From: Alphaproteobacteria bacterium
GTDB lineage: Bacteria > Pseudomonadota > Alphaproteobacteria > JAEUKQ01 > JAIBAD01
Length of the DNA stretch: 38,065 nucleotides
Direction: 5' to 3'
Assembly (NCBI GenBank): GCA_019695395.1
Contig: JAIBAD010000016.1
Coordinates: 1-38,065, forward strand
Shown here: piece after piece, positions 7,135 through 16,300 of the stretch
Numbering within the stretch: the stretch's first letter is position 1
Layout of the letters: each line of letters opens with the position of its first letter
Notes under the pieces: model-generated
Told to the model about the DNA's origin: nothing
Database searches by the model: none
What the model saw: only the letters and a program-made list of their open reading frames with translations
Made by a program: the position numbers and the translations under genes

Positions 7135-7623
7135 ATGCGTGGTTATTTTGCTATCGGGGCAGAAAATATAAGTAAATCTATGAATTTAGGGGCACTTTTG
7201 CGTACAGCTAATGCCTTTGGTGCTAGTTTTACATTTACTATTGGATCTTCACTAGATTGGCGTTCTATTCAGCAATCAGATACATCTCATGCGGTGGAAC
7301 ATTGTCCTGTCTATAAATGGAAAAGTATTGATGACATGGATTTACCTATAGGTTGTCAGTTGGTTGGGGTTGAATTGGTTGACCGGGCAATTAATTTGCC
7401 AAGTTTTCGTCATCCCCAGCGTGCGGCCTATATTTTGGGACCTGAAAAAGGTAATTTATCAGGAGAAATTTTAGCTAAGTGTCATCATATTGTGCGGATA
7501 CCAACAGATTTTTGTATCAATTTAAGTTTAGCAGGTGCTCTTGTTATGTATGATAGAATGATTAGTTTAGGGCGTTTTGCAGAAAGACCAGTTCGTGCAG
7601 GAGGACAACAGATAAGAAAATAA
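7135..7623 (+). CDS. SpoU/TrmH-family RNA 2'-O-methyltransferase
   Basis: A short 162-residue SPOUT protein with the three family motifs: motif 1 SMNLGALLRTANAFGA (about residues 15-30) with the Asn and catalytic Arg, motif 2 YILGPEKGNLSGEIL (about 101-115), and motif 3 INLSLAGALVMYDRM (about 131-145). It would 2'-O-methylate a ribose in tRNA or rRNA. The length fits the small single-domain TrmL-like or alphaproteobacterial SpoU members that lack an N-terminal RNA-binding domain. The target nucleotide cannot be read from sequence. It appears to be transcribed alone, with a 239-nt AT-rich spacer upstream and 107 nt downstream before the IalB-like gene. Confidence 0.9.
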   Translation: MRGYFAIGAENISKSMNLGALLRTANAFGASFTFTIGSSLDWRSIQQSDTSHAVEHCPVYKWKSIDDMDLPIGCQLVGVELVDRAINLPSFRHPQRAAYILGPEKGNLSGEILAKCHHIVRIPTDFCINLSLAGALVMYDRMISLGRFAERPVRAGGQQIRK

Positions 7624-7730
7624 ATAAGAAATATAATAGACTTTTAAGGATGATAAATTATTATAGAGTTGGGCTTGAAAAATCTAAATCAATTTAAGCA
7701 ATATTTTATGAAAGAGGAAGTTGCAATATT

Positions 7731-8252
7731 ATGAAGTATAAAATTATTTTAGGAATGTGGGTTATAACGAATATTTTTTTACATGCAATACAAGGATATG
7801 CCCAAGAAACAGATTTAGGAAAATTTGGTAATTGGCAAGCTGTATCATTTATGGAAAATGGTAAAAAAGGTTGTTTTATTCATAGTGACGCCTCTAAAGT
7901 AGAAAAAACGGATCCCGCACGTAATAGGGTTTATCTTCTTGTTACTCATCGTCCTGCTGATAATACATTTGATACTGTAAGTTTTGTTGCTGGTTATTCT
8001 TATAAAACAGGAAGTGAAGCTTTAATAGAAATTGAAAAAGGAGAAAAATTTAATTTCTTTACCCAAGAGGATAAAGCATGGGCCAAAGATTCAGCGACAG
8101 ATAAAAAAATTGTACAAGCTATGAAAAAAGCATCTAGCCTATCGATTACGGGAACTAATGATAAAAATGTGAAAACTAAAGATAGTTATTCTTTAAATGG
8201 TTTTGGTAAAGCTTATGCTGCTATGAGCAAAGCTTGTAATGTTCAACCTTAA
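7731..8252 (+). CDS. IalB-family exported protein
   Basis: The 173-residue protein has a cleavable signal peptide (positively charged start, hydrophobic stretch to about residue 20, cleavage likely after GYA) and the invasion-associated locus B core. That core comprises FGNWQAV, GCFIHSD, VYLLVTHRP, VSFVAGYSY and a final GFGKAYAAMSKAC. IalB was named in Bartonella bacilliformis for a role in erythrocyte invasion, but homologues are widespread in free-living alphaproteobacteria as periplasmic proteins of unclear function, so a virulence role should not be assumed. GAGGAAG precedes the ATG by 10 nt. The gene is 9 nt ahead of rlmN, a recurrent alphaproteobacterial pairing, which supports the call. 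Confidence 0.85.
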   Translation: MKYKIILGMWVITNIFLHAIQGYAQETDLGKFGNWQAVSFMENGKKGCFIHSDASKVEKTDPARNRVYLLVTHRPADNTFDTVSFVAGYSYKTGSEALIEIEKGEKFNFFTQEDKAWAKDSATDKKIVQAMKKASSLSITGTNDKNVKTKDSYSLNGFGKAYAAMSKACNVQP

Positions 8253-8261
8253 ATAGAAACA

Positions 8262-9398
8262 ATGCAACCAATAGAAGCTTATAATTTATCTTTACCGTCT
8301 AAATTAGATACAGTTGAAGAAAAAAAACAACTTATTGGATTAAGCCGGCAGGAGCTTATTCAAGAATTATCACTTATTGGTTTGCCAGTTTTTCGTGCAA
8401 AGCAATTATGGCATTGGATTTATTATCGGGGTATTACCGATTTTGATCACATGACCACGTTTTCCAAAAGTTTACGAACATTGCTCAATACACATTTTTT
8501 AATTAGTCGACCGCAAATATCTTTAAGTCAAGCTTCAACAGATACAACGCGTAAATGGCTTTTACAGTTTTCCGATCACAACGAAATAGAGACAGTCCAT
8601 ATACCTACTGAAAGTAGAGGTACTTTATGCGTTTCTTCTCAGGTTGGATGTACTTTAAATTGCCAATTTTGTCATACAGGAACACAAAAACTGGTTCGTA
8701 ATTTAACATCTGCTGAAATCGTAAATCAAATAATGGTTGCGCGTGACGAATTAAATGAATGGCCTCCTGCAACAGGAGACCGGGCAATTTCTAATATTGT
8801 TATGATGGGTATGGGTGAACCCCTTTATAATTATGAAAATGTTGCTAAAGCATTAAAAATTGTGATGGATCCTGAAGGCATTGCTATTTCTAAAAGAAAA
8901 ATTACGCTGTCAACAGCGGGTGTTGTGCCTATGATTAGGCAATGCGGACAAGAATTGGGGGTAAATCTTGCAATCTCTTTACATGCTGTACGTGATGATT
9001 TACGTAATCAATTGGTTCCTCTTAATAAAAAATATCCTATTGCTGAACTTTTGAAAGCTTGCCAAGATTATCCGTCTTTGAGTAATGCACGAAGAATTAC
9101 ATTTGAATATATTATGTTAAAGGGTATTAATGATACGCCTTCCGATGCAAAAGAGCTTGTCCGTCTTTTAAAAAATATACATGCAAAAATTAATTTAATT
9201 CCTTTTAATCCTTGGCCTGGCTCTGGCTTTGAACGATCTACTGATAAATCTATTCAAGAATTTAGTGATATTGTTTTTAAAGCTGGATATGCGGCACCGG
9301 TACGAATGCCTAGGGGTGAAGATATAATGGCAGCCTGTGGTCAGCTTAAATCTATGAGTGAACGCCAAAAGAAATTTGGCAATCATAGACATGTTTAA
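8262..9398 (+). CDS. rlmN: Dual-specificity 23S rRNA/tRNA adenine-C2 methyltransferase RlmN
   Basis: A radical-SAM enzyme that methylates C2 of A2503 in 23S rRNA and of A37 in tRNAs. The 378-residue protein has an N-terminal helical RNA-binding region ([15 protein letters not shown]), the [12 protein letters not shown] cluster motif (about residues 129-140; Cys-x3-Cys-x2-Cys for 4Fe-4S), and [17 protein letters not shown]. The C-terminal MAACGQL supplies the conserved resolving cysteine, close to residue 362. LSLHA and [11 protein letters not shown] are also present. The length is normal. It probably shares a transcript with the IalB-like gene upstream; homogentisate dioxygenase follows 27 nt later on the same strand. 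Confidence 0.97.
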   Translation: MQPIEAYNLSLPSKLDTVEEKKQLIGLSRQELIQELSLIGLPVFRAKQLWHWIYYRGITDFDHMTTFSKSLRTLLNTHFLISRPQISLSQASTDTTRKWLLQFSDHNEIETVHIPTESRGTLCVSSQVGCTLNCQFCHTGTQKLVRNLTSAEIVNQIMVARDELNEWPPATGDRAISNIVMMGMGEPLYNYENVAKALKIVMDPEGIAISKRKITLSTAGVVPMIRQCGQELGVNLAISLHAVRDDLRNQLVPLNKKYPIAELLKACQDYPSLSNARRITFEYIMLKGINDTPSDAKELVRLLKNIHAKINLIPFNPWPGSGFERSTDKSIQEFSDIVFKAGYAAPVRMPRGEDIMAACGQLKSMSERQKKFGNHRHV

Positions 9399-9425
9399 TA
9401 TGGTACATGTTGTAAGAGGTAAAAA

Positions 9426-10562
9426 ATGAAAAACTATATATATTTTCCTAAGACAGAAGGAAATACTTCAAGGCAAGCACACGCTGATGTACCAGAAGGT
9501 ACGTATGAACGAGAATTAGGTAAAGAAGGTTTTTATGGCCCGGCTACACATATGTATCACAAAAATCCACCGACAGGGTGGATTGATTGGGAAGGACCTT
9601 TAAGGCCACGTGCTTTTGATTTAACAAAAATTAATTCTTCTATGTCTTCCCCATGGAATGCGTCCGATATTCTTTATAATAATTCAGTGCGCATGCGGTA
9701 TTGGACTATTGATAAAAATATGGATCATTTGGCACGTAATGCTGATGGTGATGAATTGTTATTTATTCATCAAGGTGAAGGCCATCTTTATTGTGATTAT
9801 GGGCACTTATCTATTGCGAAGGGTGATTATATTGTACTGCCACGTGGAACTATGTGGCGGATAGAATGCCAAGAATTAATGTCTATTTTATTAATTGAAG
9901 CTACGAATGGGAGTTATCTTTTGCCAGACAAAGGTATGATGGGACCGCATGCAATTTTTGATCCTGCTTTATTAGATACCCCAAGGATTGATGAGTTTTT
10001 TTTGGCACAACAGCAAAATATAGGCCAATGGAAAATAAAAATAAAAAGAAGACAAGAAATTTCAACGGTTACTTATCCTTATAATCCTTTGGATGCTGTG
10101 GGTTGGAAAGGAGATCTTATTCCTGTCAGGGTTAATGTTTCAAATATTCGCCCATTGATGAGCCATAGATACCACGTGCCACCTTCGGCCCACACAACTT
10201 TTGTAGCTAATCGTTTTGTAGTTTGCACATTTGCACCACGACCTTTTGAAACGGATCCTGGTGCTTTAAAAGTACCATTTTTTCATAATAATGATGATTA
10301 TGATGAAGTTCTTTTTTATCATGCGGGAGATTTTTTTAGCCGTGATAATATTCATCCTGGTATGGTTACATTCCATCCATGTGGATTTACCCATGGACCT
10401 CATCCTAAAGCATTACAAAATATGTTTACGCCAAAGAAGCAAACAACAGACGAATATGCGGTTATGATTGATGCACGAGATGCCTTAGAGGTAGGAAATA
10501 CTGCGTCCCAAATAGAATGGAATGGTTACGTACAAAGTTGGAGCAACAGTGTAAAAAAATGA
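9426..10562 (+). CDS. hmgA: Homogentisate 1,2-dioxygenase
   Basis: The enzyme opens the ring of homogentisate to maleylacetoacetate in tyrosine and phenylalanine catabolism using Fe(II). Motifs include NSVRMRYW, DELLFIHQGEGHLYCDYG and DYIVLPRGTMWRIE. The metal region contains PFFHNNDDYDEVLFYHAGDF followed by FTHGPHP. His287 and His323 are 36 residues apart, the same spacing as His335 and His371 of the human enzyme, with Glu294 near the third ligand position. At 378 residues it is shorter than the human and Pseudomonas enzymes (about 430-445), in line with a compact bacterial subfamily. AGAGG lies just before the ATG. Its stop overlaps the start of the fumarylacetoacetase gene by ATGA, which strongly supports the pathway call. 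Confidence 0.9.
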   Translation: MKNYIYFPKTEGNTSRQAHADVPEGTYERELGKEGFYGPATHMYHKNPPTGWIDWEGPLRPRAFDLTKINSSMSSPWNASDILYNNSVRMRYWTIDKNMDHLARNADGDELLFIHQGEGHLYCDYGHLSIAKGDYIVLPRGTMWRIECQELMSILLIEATNGSYLLPDKGMMGPHAIFDPALLDTPRIDEFFLAQQQNIGQWKIKIKRRQEISTVTYPYNPLDAVGWKGDLIPVRVNVSNIRPLMSHRYHVPPSAHTTFVANRFVVCTFAPRPFETDPGALKVPFFHNNDDYDEVLFYHAGDFFSRDNIHPGMVTFHPCGFTHGPHPKALQNMFTPKKQTTDEYAVMIDARDALEVGNTASQIEWNGYVQSWSNSVKK

Positions 10563-11545
10563 AATTAGCCAGTTATAAAAATAATACTCGTGATGGTAGA
10601 CTTATGATTGTAAGCCGTGATTTGTATTATACAATTGAAGCTCCTATTCAAACTTTGCAGATGGCACTTGATGATTGGAAAAACAATCAACCTATTCTTG
10701 ATAATCTATATAACCAACTTAATAAAGGTTTATTAAACGATAGAAAAAAATTTGATTCTAATTTATGTACATCTCCTTTACCTAGGGCATATCAATGGAT
10801 AGATGGGTCGGCTTATGTTAATCATGTGGAGCTTGTGCGTAAGGCTCGTGGTGCCGAAATGCCTGCAAGTTTTTGGACAGATCCTTTGATGTATCAAGGT
10901 GGATCGGATAGTTTTCTTGGCCCTTGTGATCCTATTAGTCTTGCTGATGAAAATTGGGGAATTGATTTTGAATCAGAAGTTGCGGTCATTACAGATGATG
11001 TTCCAATGGGAATAAATTCAGTTAAAGCAGGTCAACACATTAAATTATTGATGTTAGTTAATGATGTGTCTTTACGTAATTTGATACCAAATGAGTTGGC
11101 GAAAGGATTTGGTTTTTTTCAGAGCAAACCTTCGACAGCATTTTCTCCAGTAGCCATAACAATTGATGAATTATCGAATGCTTGGAATGATTTCAAGGTA
11201 TCTTTACCTTTGTTGACGTATTTAAATGATAAAATTTTTGGTTGGCCAAATGCTGGGATTGATATGACATTTAATTTTGCTGATCTTATTACACATGCAG
11301 CAAAAACAAGACCTTTAATAGCAGGGACAATTATAGGTTCTGGAACAGTATCTAATAAGGATTATGATTGTGGTTCTTCATGTCTCGCAGAAAAAAGAAT
11401 GTTAGAAATAATTGAAACAGGTAAACCAATTACACCTTTTTTAAAATTTGGTGATCAGATAAAAATTGAAATGCTAGATCATAATAATATTAATCTTTTT
11501 GGAACGATTCACCAAAAGGTGGTACCTTATACTTACCATGATTGA
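10559..11545 (+). CDS. Fumarylacetoacetate hydrolase
   Basis: This 328-residue protein is a full-length bacterial fumarylacetoacetase, producing fumarate and acetoacetate in the last step of tyrosine breakdown. It starts MKLASYKNNTRDGRL. It has YQWIDGSAYVNHVELVRKARG, then the metal-binding acidic pair in WGIDFESEVAVITDD (about residues 130-144), the Asp of VNDVSLRNL, a phosphate-type loop FFQSKPSTAFSP and IIGSGTVSN (about 249-257). The ATG at 10559 overlaps the dioxygenase stop by 4 nt and is preferred over an earlier in-frame TTG at 10517, which lies inside hmgA. A maleylacetoacetate isomerase, needed between the two steps, is not encoded nearby. The adenylate cyclase gene follows 12 nt downstream. 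Confidence 0.92.
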   Translation: MKLASYKNNTRDGRLMIVSRDLYYTIEAPIQTLQMALDDWKNNQPILDNLYNQLNKGLLNDRKKFDSNLCTSPLPRAYQWIDGSAYVNHVELVRKARGAEMPASFWTDPLMYQGGSDSFLGPCDPISLADENWGIDFESEVAVITDDVPMGINSVKAGQHIKLLMLVNDVSLRNLIPNELAKGFGFFQSKPSTAFSPVAITIDELSNAWNDFKVSLPLLTYLNDKIFGWPNAGIDMTFNFADLITHAAKTRPLIAGTIIGSGTVSNKDYDCGSSCLAEKRMLEIIETGKPITPFLKFGDQIKIEMLDHNNINLFGTIHQKVVPYTYHD

Positions 11546-11557
11546 TTGTTAAAAAAT

Positions 11558-13234
11558 ATGTCAAATTATTTAATCCAGAATCTGCGTCTTGGAACTGGAT
11601 TGGTTATATTTTTTTATTTAATAAGTCATTTTTTAAATCACACATTAGGACTTTTTTCTCTAGATGCTATGGAAGCTGGTAGAGTGATTTTTATCACTTT
11701 TTGGCGGAATCCAATTATAACTACGATCTTGTATGGTTCTTTTTTTATACACGCAGTTCTTGCTTTATGGTCTCTTTATCGACGTAATACTTTACGTATG
11801 CCTCTGTGGGAAATAATCCAATTGGGAACAGGATTATTTATACCTCCCTTACTTCTTATCCATATATTAGCAACTAGGGTTGCACATCAAATTTTTGGGT
11901 TACAAGATCTTTACAGTTATGTTTTGATGTCTCTTTGGGTTTGGGAACCATGGATTGGAGTTCAACAAATTGTTGTGATGATTACTGCGTGGATTCATGG
12001 ATGTATAGGCATTCACTTTTGGCTTAGAATGAAAAGTTTCTATTCTAATATATCTAAATTTTTTTATAGTTTGGCCCTTCTGCTCCCAATTTTTTCATTG
12101 TTGGGGTTTATTACAGCAGGGCGTGAAGTTGAAAGATTAATGCAAAATCCGGACTGGTTTGGGGCACAGGCTGTTCTTATAAAATTACCAACAGCTGAGC
12201 AAATTTCTATAATTCATAACTTTTTTGTTCGTGGACAGATAGGTTTTGTAAGTTTAGTTATTCTTGTTTTAGTAGCAAGATTGTGCCGTTTTTTAATTTT
12301 AAGACAAAATTATATTACAATTACTTACCCAGATGACCGTAAAGCTGTTATCCAAAAGGGGATGAGTATTCTTGAAGCAAGTAGATTACATAATATTCCT
12401 CATGCTTCAATATGTGGGGGACGTGGTCGTTGCTCAACATGCCGGGTACAAATTCTGTCACCTTTAGAAAATATTCCCCCACCTTCTTTAGAAGAGCAGA
12501 AAGTATTAAATCGTATAAAAGCTGGTCCAAATGTTAGGTTGGCTTGCCAAATTAAACCAATAGAAAATGTAAGTGTCATACCTCTTTTACCTCCTACAAT
12601 TATGCCAAAGGATAGTTATAAAAAAGCATATCTGCATGGACGTGAAGAAGAAATAGCTGTGCTTTTTGCTGATTTAAGAGCTTTTACAAAATTATCAGAA
12701 CATAAATTACCTTATGATATTGTTTTTTTACTTAATAAATATTTCAGAGCGATGGGGACTGCAATAGAACAAGCGGGTGGGCATGTTGATAAATTTATAG
12801 GAGATGGAGTAATGGCCCTATTTGGTATTGGTCAAACACCGCAAATTGCCTCAAAACAAGCGATTGAAGCTGCAAAACAAATGGTAAAAAATTTAGAATC
12901 TCTTAATGAGTCTTTAGCCCATGATTTACCAGAACCCTTACGTATTGGTATTGGAATTCATATTGGGCCGGTTGTTATTGGTGAAATGGGGCATGCTCAT
13001 GCAGTATCAACAACAGCGATTGGTGATACAGTTAACACAGCTAGTCGTCTTGAAGGTTTAACAAAAGATTTTTCTTGTCAATTAATTTTATCGGAAAATA
13101 TGGTTCATTATTCAACATTAGATACAAGTCAGCTTCAATCTCATACCTTACAAATTAGAGGAAAACAGGATCCTTTAATTGTCTTTATTGTTTCTGATAT
13201 TCATGAATTAGATTCAAAAATTATTAAAAATTAA
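11558..13234 (+). CDS. Membrane adenylate cyclase with 2Fe-2S ferredoxin domain
   Basis: The 558-residue protein has three parts. Residues 1-240 form about six membrane helices with histidines in SHFLNH, FIHAVLALW and LLIHILATRV, resembling a cytochrome-b-type anchor. Residues about 245-345 form a plant-type ferredoxin domain with CGGRGRCSTCRV (Cys-x5-Cys-x2-Cys) and the fourth Cys in LACQI. Residues about 360-550 are a class III nucleotide cyclase with both metal aspartates (LFADLRAFT and KFIGDGVMALFG) and TTAIGDTVNTASRLEG. This layout suggests a redox- or electron-transfer-responsive cAMP producer. ATG 11558 is chosen over TTG 11546. It follows fumarylacetoacetase by 12 nt. No cAMP receptor is seen in this window. 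Confidence 0.88.
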   Translation: MSNYLIQNLRLGTGLVIFFYLISHFLNHTLGLFSLDAMEAGRVIFITFWRNPIITTILYGSFFIHAVLALWSLYRRNTLRMPLWEIIQLGTGLFIPPLLLIHILATRVAHQIFGLQDLYSYVLMSLWVWEPWIGVQQIVVMITAWIHGCIGIHFWLRMKSFYSNISKFFYSLALLLPIFSLLGFITAGREVERLMQNPDWFGAQAVLIKLPTAEQISIIHNFFVRGQIGFVSLVILVLVARLCRFLILRQNYITITYPDDRKAVIQKGMSILEASRLHNIPHASICGGRGRCSTCRVQILSPLENIPPPSLEEQKVLNRIKAGPNVRLACQIKPIENVSVIPLLPPTIMPKDSYKKAYLHGREEEIAVLFADLRAFTKLSEHKLPYDIVFLLNKYFRAMGTAIEQAGGHVDKFIGDGVMALFGIGQTPQIASKQAIEAAKQMVKNLESLNESLAHDLPEPLRIGIGIHIGPVVIGEMGHAHAVSTTAIGDTVNTASRLEGLTKDFSCQLILSENMVHYSTLDTSQLQSHTLQIRGKQDPLIVFIVSDIHELDSKIIKN

Positions 13235-13327
13235 ATTAAATTAAAAAAAACACTTTTTTTTATTAAAGAATTACTTAGTATAAATATAAAACGATTTATT
13301 TCATCATAATTCCCTTTCACAATTTAT

Positions 13328-16300
13328 ATGAGATTGGATATGTTACGGCGAACCGAAAAATTAAAAACAGAACTTATTGAAGATATTATTAACGCAGGAT
13401 ATGCAAAAATTGAACGCGCAAAAATGCAAGAGATCGAATTTTTTATTCGTTCTTTTTATTCAAATATAGCTGCAGATGATATTTTAGAAGAAAGAGCAGA
13501 AACTCTTTTTATGGCAGCTTTATCTTTATGGGAATTCGGAGAACAAAGATCTACACATAAACCAAAAATAAGAGCTTATTCTCCTAATTATGAAAAAGAT
13601 GGTTGGGATGCGCCTTATTCTGTGATTGAAATTGTCAATGATGATATGCCGTTTCTAGTGGATTCTGTTACAGCCGCTCTTAATCGTGAATCTATAAATA
13701 TTAATCTTGTCATTCATCCGGTTGTATCTCTTTATCGTGACAATAATATTCGTAAGATTAAAGGTAATAATACAATTGTTGAATCTTATATGCAAATAAG
13801 GATTAGTGAGCAAAATTTACCAGAAAAATTAAAAGCGATTGAAACGTTGCTTGAAAAGATTTTATGGGATGTACGAAGGGCCGTGGAAGATTGGCAAAAT
13901 ATGCGTCACAAGAATAAAGAATGCCGTGAAGAAATAGAGAAATATTGTAAAAATTTATCTTCGCAAGATAGTCAAGAGGTGAATAATTTTTTAATGTGGC
14001 TTGATGAAAATCATTTTACTTATTTAGGGTATCGTGATTATCAATGTCAAGACGCCAAGACAAAAGTTCATGTTAATTTAAAAAGTGGTCTTGGTATTTT
14101 GCGCGACCCACTTTTTCCTATTTACAAGAATCAATATCAGAATCCTGAAGAAACCTTAGAGGCTACATTTTTAATCAATAGCTCAGAATTTTTGCTAGTT
14201 ACAAAAGCAGATATAAGAGCAACAGTTCATAGGTCAAGTTATCTTGATGTTATTAGTATCAAAAAAGTTGATTCAAATGGACATATAATTGGGCTTAGAC
14301 AGTTTGTTGGTCTCTTTACGTCAGTAGCATACAATCAAAATTCTAAACTTATTCCTTTTTTAAGAAGTAAAGTTAACTATGTTTTGAAACGTGCTAATTT
14401 TGCATCGAATAGTCATGATGGTAAAGCTTTATTGCATATTTTGGAAACTTATCCACGAGATGAACTTTTTCAAGCATCCCAAGATGAGCTTTATGATATT
14501 GCAATGGGAATTCTGTATCTCCAGGAACGCCAAAGAATTGCACTATTTGTCAGGCGGGATTTATTAGATCGATTTGCATCTTGCTTTGTTTATGTTCCAC
14601 GTGACCGATATGATCTTTATCTTGCGCAACGTGTTCAGGATATATTAGTTAGTGCTTTTGGTGGCCATGTAGTTGCTTTTTATACACATATGACGGAGTC
14701 AACTTTATGTCGTATCCATATTATTGTTACTTTGTCTGATGATAAAAAAGAAATTGATTTGGATGATGTTGAGAAGAAATTAATTGAAGCGGGCCGTTCA
14801 TGGGTGGATCGATTGAAAAACGTCCTTATTGAAAGCTATGGGGATATAAAAGCTTCATCTTATATTGAACAATTCAGTAATTCTTTTCCCACGAGTTATA
14901 AAGAAAAATTTACGGCGCAAACAGCAATTGTTGATATTGCCTATATGGAAATTGCTATTAAAGATAATGATATTGCCCTTAACCTTTATAAATCTATGGA
15001 AGCAGGTGAAAATTATTTAGGATTAAAACTTTATAATGCTGGGACGCAAATCGTCCTATCTGATGTGCTTCCTATGCTTGAAAACATGGGGTTAAAAATT
15101 GAAAGTGAATTATTTTATGAAATTTCACCCCAAGGATTAGGTAAAAAAGTTTGGGTTCATGATTTTGTAGTTAATTCTTCAGCAATTAAAGATTTAGATA
15201 TTCGTAAAGTTAGAGAAATTTTTCACGAAGCTTTTAAAAAAGTATGGTCTGAAGAAATGGAGAATGATGGATTTAATCGTCTTACTCTGTCTGCAAGACT
15301 TAATTGGCGTCAAGTGACAATGTTGCGTGCTTATTGCAAATATTTACGACAAATTACTATACCCTTTAGCCAATCTTATATGGAAGAAACACTTGCAGGT
15401 TATAGTGCTTTAACAATTAAGTTAGTAGAGTTATTTGAATCGCTTTTTGATCCGCAAAAACAAGATTTACGGACAAAACTTTTACCAGAAGATATTAAAA
15501 ATCAAATTGTTAAACAGTTAGATACAGTTTCAAATTTGGATCAAGATCGGATATTAAGGCGTTATCTTAATGTTATTAATGCAACTTTAAGAACAAATTA
15601 TTATCAAAAAACGTCAGATGGTTATTATAAATCATATGTATCTTTTAAACTTAATTCGTCTGCAATCGATGAATTACCATTACCCCATCCAATGGTAGAA
15701 GTTTTTGTCTATAGTCCAAGAGTTGAAGCAATTCATTTGCGTGGTGGAAAAGTAGCACGCGGAGGGGTGAGATGGTCGGATAGACGGGAAGATTTCCGTA
15801 CAGAAATATTAGGTTTAATGAAAGCACAAATGGTTAAAAACTCTGTTATTGTGCCCGTAGGATCTAAAGGGGGGTTTATTGTAAAAAAACCACCTCTTAC
15901 TAATGATCGTAATGCCTATATAGCTGAAGGAATTGAATGCTACAAAATTATGGTACGTGGTCTTTTGGATATCACAGATAACCTATCCGCAGAAAAAGTA
16001 CACCCCCCAGTGCAGGTCATAAGGCATGATGATGATGATCCTTATTTGGTTGTTGCGGCAGATAAAGGTACCGCAACTTTTTCTGATATTGCAAACAGCT
16101 TATCACGAAATTATGGATTTTGGCTTGATGATGCTTTTGCTTCAGGTGGTTCTGCAGGCTATGATCATAAAAAAATGGGTATTACGGCCAAGGGTGTTTG
16201 GGAAACAGTCAAACGCCATTTTCGTGAGATGGGCCGTGATATTCAAAGTCAAGATTTTACATGTATTGGTGTAGGTGATATGTCCGGCGATGTTTTTGGG

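Noticed and set aside
7731-8252. Calling the IalB-family protein a virulence factor
   Set aside because: Homologues occur widely in free-living alphaproteobacteria next to rlmN; the name alone is not evidence of invasion.
13243-13261. A8-CAC-T8 hairpin after the adenylate cyclase as a terminator
   Set aside because: Only A-T pairs with a 3-nt loop in AT-rich DNA; too weak and likely by chance, though some termination cannot be excluded.
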